Assembly (NCBI GenBank): GCA_964636275.1
Contig: CAZWRN010000002.1
Location: forward strand, 15,469-79,468
Source of the DNA: CAZWRN01 sp964636275
GTDB lineage: Bacteria > Patescibacteriota > Microgenomatia > Daviesbacterales > UBA10151
Direction: 5' to 3'
Length of the DNA: 64,000 bases
Within the stretch, counting starts at the first letter, position 1. Every line of letters starts with the position of its first letter. The position numbers and the translations under genes are program-made. Under the pieces are notes generated by a model. The model had not been told where the DNA came from, searched no databases, and was given only the letters and a program-made list of their open reading frames with translations. Shown here in pieces: positions 8,744 to 16,297 of this stretch.

Positions 8744-9307
8744 ATGTCAAAAAACCCATACACTGGTCAAGACAAGTCTTTCAAATATCGTGGTTTTGAA
8801 AAAGCCTACAAAGAAACAGCTCTTCCTCTCATGAAATTCTTAATCAAAAGAATGGGGGGCGATCAGAAAGCAGCCGAAGAAGTTTTCTCTCGAACTGCCG
8901 AGGCCGCTTTAAAAAGTTGGTATAGTTTTGAAAATAAAAGTAGCTTTTTTACCTGGGTATGTCGAATCGGTCTCAATAAAGTGGCGGATTACTACCGCGA
9001 TCAAATCCATGAAAGATCAAAATTAATCTATCCACTCTTTAAAGATTTGGCTAATATTGAAGACAAAAATTTGTCTCACGAAGAAAGATTGGCTGTAGAA
9101 GAACTACGATCACAACTGAATGAATGTCTAAATATATTACCTTATAACAAACGTCAAATGCTTCAGTTCCGTTACTGGGAAGATATGACTTTATCAAAAA
9201 TCGCGAATAAACTTGGTATTAGTGAACGTGCTGCTGAGGGAAAATTATATCGAGCGCGTCTTGCTTTGAAAGAAGTTATCGTTGAGAAATATCCTCATCT
9301 TAAATAG
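8744..9307 (+). CDS. ECF-type sigma-70 family RNA polymerase sigma factor
   Basis: A 187-residue protein with the two-domain ECF layout. Region 2 is at about residues 10-80 (GGDQKAAEEVFSRTAEAALK and FFTWVCRIGLNKVADYYRD). Region 4 is at about residues 120-180, with the helix-turn-helix MTLSKIANKLGISERAAEGKLYRARL. Region 4 normally contacts the -35 element. No anti-sigma gene is adjacent; the neighbours are the divergent polyprenyl synthase and the isopentenyl phosphate kinase 39 bases downstream. I chose ATG 8744 because it follows a TATACT promoter and begins MSKNPYTGQD. A longer reading frame upstream overlaps the divergent gene and is not sigma-like. Confidence 0.9.
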   Translation: MSKNPYTGQDKSFKYRGFEKAYKETALPLMKFLIKRMGGDQKAAEEVFSRTAEAALKSWYSFENKSSFFTWVCRIGLNKVADYYRDQIHERSKLIYPLFKDLANIEDKNLSHEERLAVEELRSQLNECLNILPYNKRQMLQFRYWEDMTLSKIANKLGISERAAEGKLYRARLALKEVIVEKYPHLK

Positions 9308-9331
9308 TTTTTAAAACAATCCTTAATTTGG

Positions 9332-9337
9332 TATTAT
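9332..9337 (+). promoter_or_regulatory. -10 element of the isopentenyl phosphate kinase gene
   Basis: TATTAT, eight bases before the ATG at 9346; consistent with a leaderless transcript separate from the sigma-factor message. Confidence 0.5.
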
Positions 9338-9345
9338 TCTCTCGG

Positions 9346-10137
9346 ATGAAAAAACTTATTATTATCAAACTGGGTGGAAGTATTGTAACCAATAAAAATT
9401 CCGCTACACCAAAGGCTAAAATCGATGTGATTAAACAGTTAGCCCAAGATATTGCCGAAATAAGAAAGAACTATCGACTAATTTTAGTTCATGGTGCTGG
9501 GTCTTATGCCCATCCTTTGGTTAAAAAATCTGGTATTCATAAAGGAATTTATTCTGATGCAGATAAATTAGCATTCGCTCAGGAAAATATAGACATGTTA
9601 ACTCTGAATAATTTAATCACCCATTCTTTGGTGGATCAAAGTATTCCATGTACTTCTTTACCACCTCATAGCTTTATATCGAAAAAAAATGACCAACTGA
9701 CTTTTGATACTAAATTAATTAAAAAGTATTTGGTCCTTGGCTTAGTTCCGGTTTTGTATGGTGATATGATTTTAGATAATACCCAAAACGCTTCGGTCTT
9801 ATCTGGAGATGCGATAACGACTTTTTTGGCAAGAGAACTCAAACCAGATAAGGTTATATTCTTATCTGATGTTGATGGTATATTTGATTCAGATCCCAAG
9901 AAGAATCCCCAAGCAAAACTGATTCCTGAAATTAATAATGATAATTTAGAAAATATTCTCACTGGCCTGACTGATAATAACCCTCATGATGTCACAGGTG
10001 AAATGAAAGGAAAGATTCTTGAAATAAAAAGCAGACTATCTGGAACTGAAGTTATTTTAGCGAATGGATTAAAACCTCAGATCTTAAAAAAGGTGTTGGA
10101 TCAATCCCCAGTTGGGACAGAGCTTCTATTTGAGTAA
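9346..10137 (+). CDS. Isopentenyl phosphate kinase
   Basis: An amino-acid-kinase-fold enzyme that phosphorylates isopentenyl phosphate to isopentenyl diphosphate with ATP, known from the archaeal alternative mevalonate pathway, plants and some bacteria. Diagnostic features seen are the N-terminal KLGGSIVTNK, LVHGAGSYAHP (the His of GSYAHP matches the catalytic substrate-binding His of the family), VPVLYGDMILD, LSGDAITTFLA, FLSDVDGIFDSDP and the C-terminal DVTGEMKGK. These separate it from glutamate kinases and uridylate kinases. The ATG at 9346 gives 263 residues, a normal length. The gene sits between the ECF sigma factor and ispG. Its 3' end overlaps the convergent NUDIX-like gene by 86 bases. 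Confidence 0.9.
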   Translation: MKKLIIIKLGGSIVTNKNSATPKAKIDVIKQLAQDIAEIRKNYRLILVHGAGSYAHPLVKKSGIHKGIYSDADKLAFAQENIDMLTLNNLITHSLVDQSIPCTSLPPHSFISKKNDQLTFDTKLIKKYLVLGLVPVLYGDMILDNTQNASVLSGDAITTFLARELKPDKVIFLSDVDGIFDSDPKKNPQAKLIPEINNDNLENILTGLTDNNPHDVTGEMKGKILEIKSRLSGTEVILANGLKPQILKKVLDQSPVGTELLFE

Positions 10138-10705
10138 ACCCTTTTTTCATCAGCTCATATATTTCCCAATTTGGTAACTCGGTTGGTTTTTCTACAATTA
10201 GACTTCTTAATTGATGGGGATTTTCCAAATGAGCTAAATGAGCTCGAGCAATTTCAGATGTACCACCTTTAAATAAAACCCTTTGCGTTCCTTGGGTGGC
10301 TAATATTCTTCTAACATCTACCCACACTGGTTCACCTACCTCATGGTCAAACGAACCTCTTCTAAATTGGCTGTCTTGAGTTGCCGAAATCTGATAAGCA
10401 TGTAGCCAAGCACCTACCTCTGGTTTTGATACCCGGACTATAGAAAGTTTCGCTGATTCAAGCGGATGAGGAATTGCAATACGTCCCGCAGTAACGGCAA
10501 CTTCTTCCTGTAATAACCGATCCATAGCCTGAGCATGAGATTCTCCTGGTTCAACAGTTTCATAAGGAAATCCTAATTGGCCCTGAAGCTTACCTGATTC
10601 CTCTTTAGAATTTTTTTCAGTAGTCATTAATACCTGATGTGGATTATTTTGGCGGTAAATAACAGCACCAACACCAGATATTAGTTCAACTCGACTATCG
10701 ATCAT
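10052..10705 (-). CDS. NUDIX-like hydrolase with degenerate NUDIX box
   Basis: A 217-residue protein. The central segment FPYETVEPGESHAQAMDRL followed by LQEE aligns with the NUDIX box, but the first Gly pair reads YE and the REL triad reads RLL, so one conserved Glu of the metal site is lost. The LQEE Glu pair is retained. The N-terminal part (VGAVIYRQNNPHQVLMTT) is a normal NUDIX beta strand set. Start chosen at 10705 because TATAAT lies exactly six bases upstream on the same strand. The C-terminal 28 codons overlap the 3' end of the isopentenyl phosphate kinase gene in antisense. Substrate unknown; the enzyme may be inactive or altered. Confidence 0.65.
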   Translation of the reverse strand: MIDSRVELISGVGAVIYRQNNPHQVLMTTEKNSKEESGKLQGQLGFPYETVEPGESHAQAMDRLLQEEVAVTAGRIAIPHPLESAKLSIVRVSKPEVGAWLHAYQISATQDSQFRRGSFDHEVGEPVWVDVRRILATQGTQRVLFKGGTSEIARAHLAHLENPHQLRSLIVEKPTELPNWEIYELMKKGFTQIEALSQLGIDPTPFLRSEVLIHSLK

Positions 10706-10711
10706 GCCTAA

Positions 10712-10717
10712 ATTATA
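10712..10717 (-). promoter_or_regulatory. Extended -10 promoter, leaderless, NUDIX-like gene
   Basis: Minus strand reads TGGTATAATTTAGGCATG: an extended TGn-TATAAT element with a six-base gap to the start codon. Confidence 0.75.
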
Positions 10718-10770
10718 CCAGATTATGGGCTTTTTTGTGGGTTTTTTATATTTTTTGGGACTAATAGTAT

Positions 10771-11988
10771 ATGCCAAATTTTTTTCCTGAACGAAGAGTT
10801 ACTCGCAGTATAACAGTCGGTTCGGTTAAAATTGGTGACAAGTATCCAGTTAGTATCCAGTCTATGATCACTGCCGAAACAAGGGACACCCAATCGGCCG
10901 TTCAGCAAATCATCCAACTTCATAAATCGGGGGCGGAGATTGTTAGAGTTACAACCCCGACTATTTCTGATGCTAAAAATTTAGCTCAGATTAAAAAACA
11001 ATTAACCACATCCTATCAAGATGTGCCTTTAGTGGCTGACGTACATCATCAAGGATCAGCTATAGCTATTGAGGCCGCACATTATGCTGATAAAATTCGT
11101 ATCAATCCCGGACTTTTAGTTTACTCAAAAGCACAACTCGACTATTCCCCATCTGATATTGAAAGAGAACAAGAAGCTATAGCTGGTGCGCTTGAACCAA
11201 TTATTGCTGCCTGTATTGATCGCGGAATACCGATGCGGATTGGGGTGAATCATGGGAGTTTATCTCCTCGTTTAATGTATATGTACGGAGATACTCCTGA
11301 AGGAATGGTTCAATCGGCTATGGAGTATTTACAATTAAGTCAGGATTTGGGTTTTACAGATTTGATAGTATCTATGAAAGCCAGTCGTGTCAATGTAATG
11401 CTGGCTGCTAATCGGCTTATGGCAAAAACTATGGATGACGCTGGAATGAATTATCCAATGCATTTAGGTGTAACAGAGGCCGGACAAGGTGATTATGCCC
11501 GGACTAAAAGTGCAATTGGGATTGGATCACTTCTAGCAGATGGGATTGGAGATACAATTCGGGTTTCCTTAACAGAGGATCCGGTAAAAGAAGTAACTGC
11601 CTGCAACGATATTCTTCAAGCGGTTGGTCTTCGTAAAACTAAAGCGGAAATTATTAGTTGTCCAGGATGTGGTCGGACAAAATTTGATTTACCAAATGTT
11701 ACAGAAATGGTTACTCAAAAGTTTGGCCATTTAAAAGTCGATTTAGCTGTCATGGGCTGTATGGTCAATGGCCCTGGTGAAATGGCTGATGCTGAGTATG
11801 GCTATGTGGGTAAAGGTGGGGGTATGGTGGGACTGTATCGAGGAAAATCTGAAATTGCTTTAGTCCCCCAACAAGAAGCAGTATCTGCATTACAAAAATT
11901 AATAGAAGCTGATGGAAAATGGAGTGAACCACCTATCGTTTCTTCGACCGGAATGTTGCGTGTCTTAAATGATCGGCCTCGATTTTAG
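10771..11988 (+). CDS. ispG: 4-hydroxy-3-methylbut-2-enyl diphosphate synthase (flavodoxin/ferredoxin)
   Basis: The penultimate step of the MEP pathway: reductive conversion of MEcPP to HMBPP on a [4Fe-4S] cluster. Sequence features are the TIM-barrel start VTRSITVGSVKIG...PVSIQSM, the substrate-binding KIRINPG, and the C-terminal cluster ligands SCPGCGRTKFDL and MGCMVNGPGEM with the conserved catalytic Glu in NGPGE. The 405 residues fit the compact bacterial two-domain form. It is divergent from the NUDIX-like gene across a 65-bp gap, and a TATATT hexamer at 10747-10752 is its likely -10. The convergent idi-ispH pair follows, so three isoprenoid enzymes converge here. Confidence 0.96.
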   Translation: MPNFFPERRVTRSITVGSVKIGDKYPVSIQSMITAETRDTQSAVQQIIQLHKSGAEIVRVTTPTISDAKNLAQIKKQLTTSYQDVPLVADVHHQGSAIAIEAAHYADKIRINPGLLVYSKAQLDYSPSDIEREQEAIAGALEPIIAACIDRGIPMRIGVNHGSLSPRLMYMYGDTPEGMVQSAMEYLQLSQDLGFTDLIVSMKASRVNVMLAANRLMAKTMDDAGMNYPMHLGVTEAGQGDYARTKSAIGIGSLLADGIGDTIRVSLTEDPVKEVTACNDILQAVGLRKTKAEIISCPGCGRTKFDLPNVTEMVTQKFGHLKVDLAVMGCMVNGPGEMADAEYGYVGKGGGMVGLYRGKSEIALVPQQEAVSALQKLIEADGKWSEPPIVSSTGMLRVLNDRPRF

Positions 11989-12076
11989 AAATTTCTAGAG
12001 ATTGTGTTTAAAAATTTCATATATTTAGAAACAGGAAGCAAATGAGAACTAATGAGCTATTAGCAAGTTTACCAAA

Positions 12077-12625
12077 TTAGGAATTAAAGAAACCAGCTTC
12101 TTTTAAAACTTTTGCTCCAGCAACTGTCCATGGAGAATAGTTATTCGGATTTTTTTCTACATCTTCAATAAACTCTTTTTTACTCATCCATTTGTATCCA
12201 TATCCAACTTCTTCGTTCAGTTTAAAATCACCATTGTATTCCCCTACCAACATTGCACAGTGCTCATTTTCACATAGCTCTCCGTAGGTAGCAAAGTAAT
12301 CAAAGAAACCATAATTTTTGAGCGGCATTTTTTCAGAAATCTGGTATTCTCGCTCTAATGATCTCCAAGAGGCATCTTCAACTGTTTCATCAGTTCCATC
12401 GGGATTATGCAAAGGATGAGTTGAAGCAGTCATATCCCAAACATCATCAAATACTCGGTGTTTTCTTCGTTGGATAAGTAACTCGCCTTTTGAATTAATA
12501 AGTTGAACGGTAATAGCCAAATGACGTTGGCCTTTACCAGTGTGACCAACCCATTTAGGTATGTACTCGCCTTTGAATTCACCATTTTCGTCTACTGCTA
12601 ATATAATTTGATCGTCTTGACTCAT
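12077..12625 (-). CDS. idi: Type I isopentenyl diphosphate isomerase-like NUDIX protein, catalytic Cys replaced by Ser
   Basis: Overall it aligns end to end with type I IPP isomerase: HTGKGQRHLAITVQLIN, the RRKHRVFDDVW block, ENEHCAMLVGEY with both Glu of the metal/proton site (E119, E121), and the terminal SPWTVAGA. The position equivalent to E. coli Cys67 (NSVCGHP) is Ser68 here (DMTASTHP); the adjacent His70 is kept. In E. coli, changing this Cys severely impairs catalysis, so the activity is uncertain. Alternatives are a Ser-tolerant isomerase or a NUDIX hydrolase acting on prenyl diphosphates. The start overlaps the ispH stop by four bases (ATGA), so the pair is co-translated. Confidence 0.8.
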   Translation of the reverse strand: MSQDDQIILAVDENGEFKGEYIPKWVGHTGKGQRHLAITVQLINSKGELLIQRRKHRVFDDVWDMTASTHPLHNPDGTDETVEDASWRSLEREYQISEKMPLKNYGFFDYFATYGELCENEHCAMLVGEYNGDFKLNEEVGYGYKWMSKKEFIEDVEKNPNNYSPWTVAGAKVLKEAGFFNS

Positions 12626-13671
12626 ATTACTTTCTCTCTGTAGTCTACCACTTTTGGTTGACGTCTCGGAAACGTTGTTGGTTCAGATGCTACACTTAAT
12701 CTTCTGGGTTCATACCCCAGTTTTGCTAATACTTTCATTGCCTCCATTGGAACTTCTGGTGGAGCTGATGCTCCAGCAGTTATTGCGACTAGCTTTTTAC
12801 CTTCTACTATCTGCGGAGTAAGTAAATCAGCTGTTTCTAAAAGATGCGTTTGTACACCAGCAGCTTCAGCAATTTTCTTTAGCTGTTTAGTATTAGAGCT
12901 TATTTCTGATCCAAATGCAACCATTAGATCAGGATTCAATGCCAAGACAGCTCTTAAGGCACTTTGTCTATTTTTAGTTGCATAACAAACATCCCCTTCG
13001 GGAGGGATTTTTATTCCAGGAACTTTTTCTTTAATCAATTCAATCCATTGATTGGCTTCTTGAATATTGAGAGTTGTTTGGGTATCTACGGCATATGAAG
13101 TATTTGGCTCAGCAACTAATTTATTTATGTCATCAGGACTAGTAATTGGCACTACTACATCAGGAGCACTTTTAATAAATCCAACTACTTCTTTGTGACC
13201 TTTTATTAAATCATCCTCTTTACAGATGTAAAGTACTTTTGGTCTGAGCCCCTCTTCTGATGCTTCAGCGATATGTCTATCTCGTCTGACATGTGCCACT
13301 TCAACTAATGGACACGTACTATCTACAACTTTTAATCCCCTAGCAGCTAAAACATCCCGATCAGGATACGACAATCCATGCGCACTAATCATGGCGACTT
13401 CTCCCAATGGGACTTCTTCAGGTTTTTCTACAAAAACCATACCCTGTCGACGTAGTCCTTCGACTACCAAATTATTATTGACTAACGTCCCCACTCCCCA
13501 CAATTTCCGGGCTCCTCCAGGGACTATTCCTTCAGCCGCCATAGTCTTTTGGGCATTTTCAATTGACCAAGCAACTCCAGCACAAGCGGCCAAAGGATAT
13601 GCCTGCAGAGCAATTTTTCTCCCAGATTTTAAATCGTCTGGCGAAAATGGTCTAATATCTGGTTTTGACAT
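12622..13671 (-). CDS. ispH: 4-hydroxy-3-methylbut-2-enyl diphosphate reductase
   Basis: Last MEP pathway enzyme, a [4Fe-4S] reductase making IPP and DMAPP. The three cluster cysteines are visible as C30 (PLAACAGV), C120 (DSTCPLV) and C229 (GDVCYATKNRQ). The active-site SAHG, GHKEVVG, TQTTLN, EISSN and TAGASAP motifs are all present. The His of the VHN motif that contacts substrate diphosphate in E. coli (His41) is Asn65 here (TLVNNN). An N-terminal extension of about 18 residues precedes the first strand. The gene overlaps idi by four bases. Together with ispG this gives the last two MEP steps; earlier MEP genes are not in the window. Confidence 0.93.
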   Translation of the reverse strand: MSKPDIRPFSPDDLKSGRKIALQAYPLAACAGVAWSIENAQKTMAAEGIVPGGARKLWGVGTLVNNNLVVEGLRRQGMVFVEKPEEVPLGEVAMISAHGLSYPDRDVLAARGLKVVDSTCPLVEVAHVRRDRHIAEASEEGLRPKVLYICKEDDLIKGHKEVVGFIKSAPDVVVPITSPDDINKLVAEPNTSYAVDTQTTLNIQEANQWIELIKEKVPGIKIPPEGDVCYATKNRQSALRAVLALNPDLMVAFGSEISSNTKQLKKIAEAAGVQTHLLETADLLTPQIVEGKKLVAITAGASAPPEVPMEAMKVLAKLGYEPRRLSVASEPTTFPRRQPKVVDYREKVI

Positions 13672-13737
13672 AAAAACTTTCTGAGCAGTTATATATTAGT
13701 CGTTTTGAATTGTCAAAACCCACGCCGAGTTAGTAAA

Positions 13738-14388
13738 TTAATCCAACTGTAATATGTGCTGTAAAATGAGCTGGTGCTTCTTAAAATCCCTCACGATGTA
13801 ATGAGCAATTTCTGGGATTTTTTGATCATTTGAAGTAAGTAAACCTATGGTATACATCCCCCCTCTTTTGCCCGCTTCTACTCCATGATAGGCATCTTCA
13901 AAAACGACACATTCTGATGGATTCATACCGAGCCGATTTGCAGCGGTGAGAAAAAGTTCGGGGTCGGGCTTTGGTTTTCTAAAATCATTTCCTGATACTA
14001 TTGTATAAAAAAAATGATCAAGTTTAGTTTTATTTAAAACAAATGGTGCATTTTTACTCGATGAAGCCGCCGCGATATAAAATAAATTTTTACCTAAATT
14101 CTGTAAAAAAAGTTTAACTCCTGGTAACGGTTTGGGTGGTTTATGATCAACCATTTCTAAAAAGTAATTTTGCTTTATTTCAGCTAATCTATCAAGATCC
14201 TCATCACCCACATCGGTTAAAACATTTTTGATACCAATCGCTCTGGGGAGTCCATTTACTTTTTCCAGGTAATCTTCAAAGTTAAATAAAGCCCCAGCCT
14301 CCTGAAACATTTTTTGCCAGGCCAAAAAATGATAAGGAACTGTATCTACTAAAACACCATCGACATCAAAAATCACAGCTTTTTTCAT
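13738..14388 (-). CDS. HAD-superfamily phosphatase / beta-phosphoglucomutase-like
   Basis: A 216-residue HAD hydrolase of the cap C1 type. Motif I is FDVDGVLVDT (nucleophile and acid-base Asp pair), motif II is AAASSSKN, the motif III Lys lies in FRKPKPDP, and motif IV is VVFEDAYHGVEAGKRGG. The VFEDAxxGVxAG pattern and the cap length are typical of beta-phosphoglucomutase and sugar-phosphate phosphatases; substrate cannot be told. It starts two bases after the stop of the HAD-kinase fusion gene, so the two form an operon and may act on related phosphorylated compounds. Confidence 0.85.
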   Translation of the reverse strand: MKKAVIFDVDGVLVDTVPYHFLAWQKMFQEAGALFNFEDYLEKVNGLPRAIGIKNVLTDVGDEDLDRLAEIKQNYFLEMVDHKPPKPLPGVKLFLQNLGKNLFYIAAASSSKNAPFVLNKTKLDHFFYTIVSGNDFRKPKPDPELFLTAANRLGMNPSECVVFEDAYHGVEAGKRGGMYTIGLLTSNDQKIPEIAHYIVRDFKKHQLILQHILQLD

Positions 14389-14390
14389 AT

Positions 14391-16202
14391 TTAGGCGGCT
14401 ATATGATGGGCTAATATAGGTCCGGCTGATGATTCACCGGCCATCACCATCGCTAATAGACCACTCTCGACATTCCCCCTGAGGGTGCTCAGTGCAATCT
14501 CTCTCAAGAAAGAGCCCGTCGCATAGGTTTTTATTCGTCTAAGGAAATCCGGATCTTTTAATACATGAGAGAACTCTTTAGACCTACCAGCAACATACTG
14601 ATGGAGGTTATCAGCTACCTGACTAAATTCACCCTTCATCCTTATTCCCACGGCCCCTTCATAGACACCGATGCCATCCACCTGGATACTGGATGCCGTA
14701 GTTGATGATCGATGCTTCGACATTCGAACATAGCTTTCAGCTGGATCCCCCAACCCACTCCATTCAGCGTCTATCAATGACCAGTTATTTTTTTCAGTGT
14801 TGAAAATAATATTAGATCCCGTAGCATCACCATGAACGCCGATCAGGTACTTAGGAGGCTGTTGTAACAGTTGATCAACAGATAGCATCATGTCGGCCAA
14901 TGATGGTAATTTTCTTCCTCCCATACGGAGTGGTAAGTTTTGTAAGGCTGTTTCTGATACACCAAAATAATAAGCCATTTGTCTGATGGCTTCAGGGATC
15001 ATCTGCTGGGTTTCGGCCCACTCTTTACGTTGCATTGATTTATATACCTGTCCTTCAAATGGCTGTTTTGATTGCGTTGCCCACCACTGCTTTTTTATAT
15101 CAAGGAGCTGCTGATAGATTGTCAGCGCCATATTTGAATCAATATTTCCAGCTGCGAGTGCTTCCCGTAACGTTCTACCGCTTAAATGTGGTAATACTAG
15201 AAACCCTTTCTCTTCATCAAAGATATGCGGTTGTGGCATTTTTTCAGCTAAAGGCGTCTTGGATAAAAAGTGATAGCCCCTGATGTCATCTTTGACTCTG
15301 TCAGGCTGGGGAAAATTGTGTTTTACCACTACCTGTTTATCACCGGTATCAACTAACGTGATATTACTTCCCGACATGCCTCCATGTTTCATTAAATTGG
15401 CCGATTTAATGGTCCCCGATATCCCGGCTGCTACTCCTATTTGGGCAGGTAAAATATGATCAATCCCATCTACAATATGCCCTGCCTGAGCATACAATTC
15501 TTGGTTGTAGTCAGCAGTCCTAAACAGAGTATTATCAAAATCAAGCAACCATCCGGTTTTCCCTTTAGGTGTTTTTAGATCACGTATGTCCGATATACTT
15601 CCTATCGTCTGGGTATCCTGCAGGAAATCTTCAAGTGTCATCCCACTAGGAGCTTTGTCTTTGTACACTCCGTATCTTGCCCAAATAACTGAGATATCCA
15701 GATCAGATGGTATTTTACCTTCAGCCTTAAGCTCCCTTAAGCGAGCTTTAACATCTTTTATGTTTCCGGCTTTGTCATCTACCACAACTACTTTTTCAAC
15801 TCCTTTATCACGCATTCTATTGACGGTCTGATCGATATCAGTTACTTTATCCATCTGAGCCGTTACCGAAAAACGTCTTCTATCGGTATTGGAAAAAGCT
15901 CGCCTGGCACTACTTATCCCACTACCTGCTATTTTATAAAGCTGATTTAAGGGATGTCCCTGAGTCCAGACAGTTACCTGATCTCCTCGGTTCATAAGAT
16001 CCTGGGCTGTAGCAATTGCACCAGCAAATAAATGGTCCGGACGGCTGATCCGTCTGGCCGCATAGACAATTTCTTCTGGGTGGCTAAAGCCAGTTTTCTT
16101 TTGGATCTCAGCGGCTACTTTTACAAAGTCAGTACAACCATTGAGTATCTCGCCTTCTCGATAGATCTGAGTGATCTGTCTTAATGTATCTGGAGATGCC
16201 AT
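14391..16202 (-). CDS. Fusion: permuted HAD-like domain plus aminoglycoside-phosphotransferase-fold kinase
   Basis: A 603-residue two-domain protein. Residues of about 70-180 hold HAD motifs II (VTVWTQGH, Thr80) and IV (KVVVVDDKAGN, Asp142-Asp143). The nucleophile motif I (WLLDFDNTLFRT, Asp221 and Asp223) comes after them, so the HAD core appears circularly permuted. From about residue 275 a kinase of the APH/choline-kinase fold begins (GGMSGSNITLVD, VVVKHN with a candidate ATP-binding Lys). Its catalytic loop is HGDATGSN (457-464), with the metal site at DAEW (478-481). It is co-transcribed with the HAD phosphatase downstream. A coupled kinase/phosphatase acting on a small molecule is inferred. 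Substrate unknown. Confidence 0.7.
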   Translation of the reverse strand: MASPDTLRQITQIYREGEILNGCTDFVKVAAEIQKKTGFSHPEEIVYAARRISRPDHLFAGAIATAQDLMNRGDQVTVWTQGHPLNQLYKIAGSGISSARRAFSNTDRRRFSVTAQMDKVTDIDQTVNRMRDKGVEKVVVVDDKAGNIKDVKARLRELKAEGKIPSDLDISVIWARYGVYKDKAPSGMTLEDFLQDTQTIGSISDIRDLKTPKGKTGWLLDFDNTLFRTADYNQELYAQAGHIVDGIDHILPAQIGVAAGISGTIKSANLMKHGGMSGSNITLVDTGDKQVVVKHNFPQPDRVKDDIRGYHFLSKTPLAEKMPQPHIFDEEKGFLVLPHLSGRTLREALAAGNIDSNMALTIYQQLLDIKKQWWATQSKQPFEGQVYKSMQRKEWAETQQMIPEAIRQMAYYFGVSETALQNLPLRMGGRKLPSLADMMLSVDQLLQQPPKYLIGVHGDATGSNIIFNTEKNNWSLIDAEWSGLGDPAESYVRMSKHRSSTTASSIQVDGIGVYEGAVGIRMKGEFSQVADNLHQYVAGRSKEFSHVLKDPDFLRRIKTYATGSFLREIALSTLRGNVESGLLAMVMAGESSAGPILAHHIAA

Positions 16203-16297
16203 ATTGAGTCTGAAAAACAGCTTAATCTTTTAACTCAACAGTTACTTGACGATATTTTTACAAAAAAAACACAAAATGGAGACAAAAATTGGACAAA

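Noticed and set aside
12042..12080. 12-codon plus-strand ORF with AGGAAG upstream, beginning MRTNELLASLPN
   Set aside because: Too short to support as a gene, no terminator or downstream plus-strand gene, and it runs into the convergent idi stop.
16203..16297. Possible hairpin (TTGAGT...ACTCAA) before the HAD-kinase fusion gene
   Set aside because: No T-run, no alternative pairing and no leader ORF; only six base pairs with a long loop.
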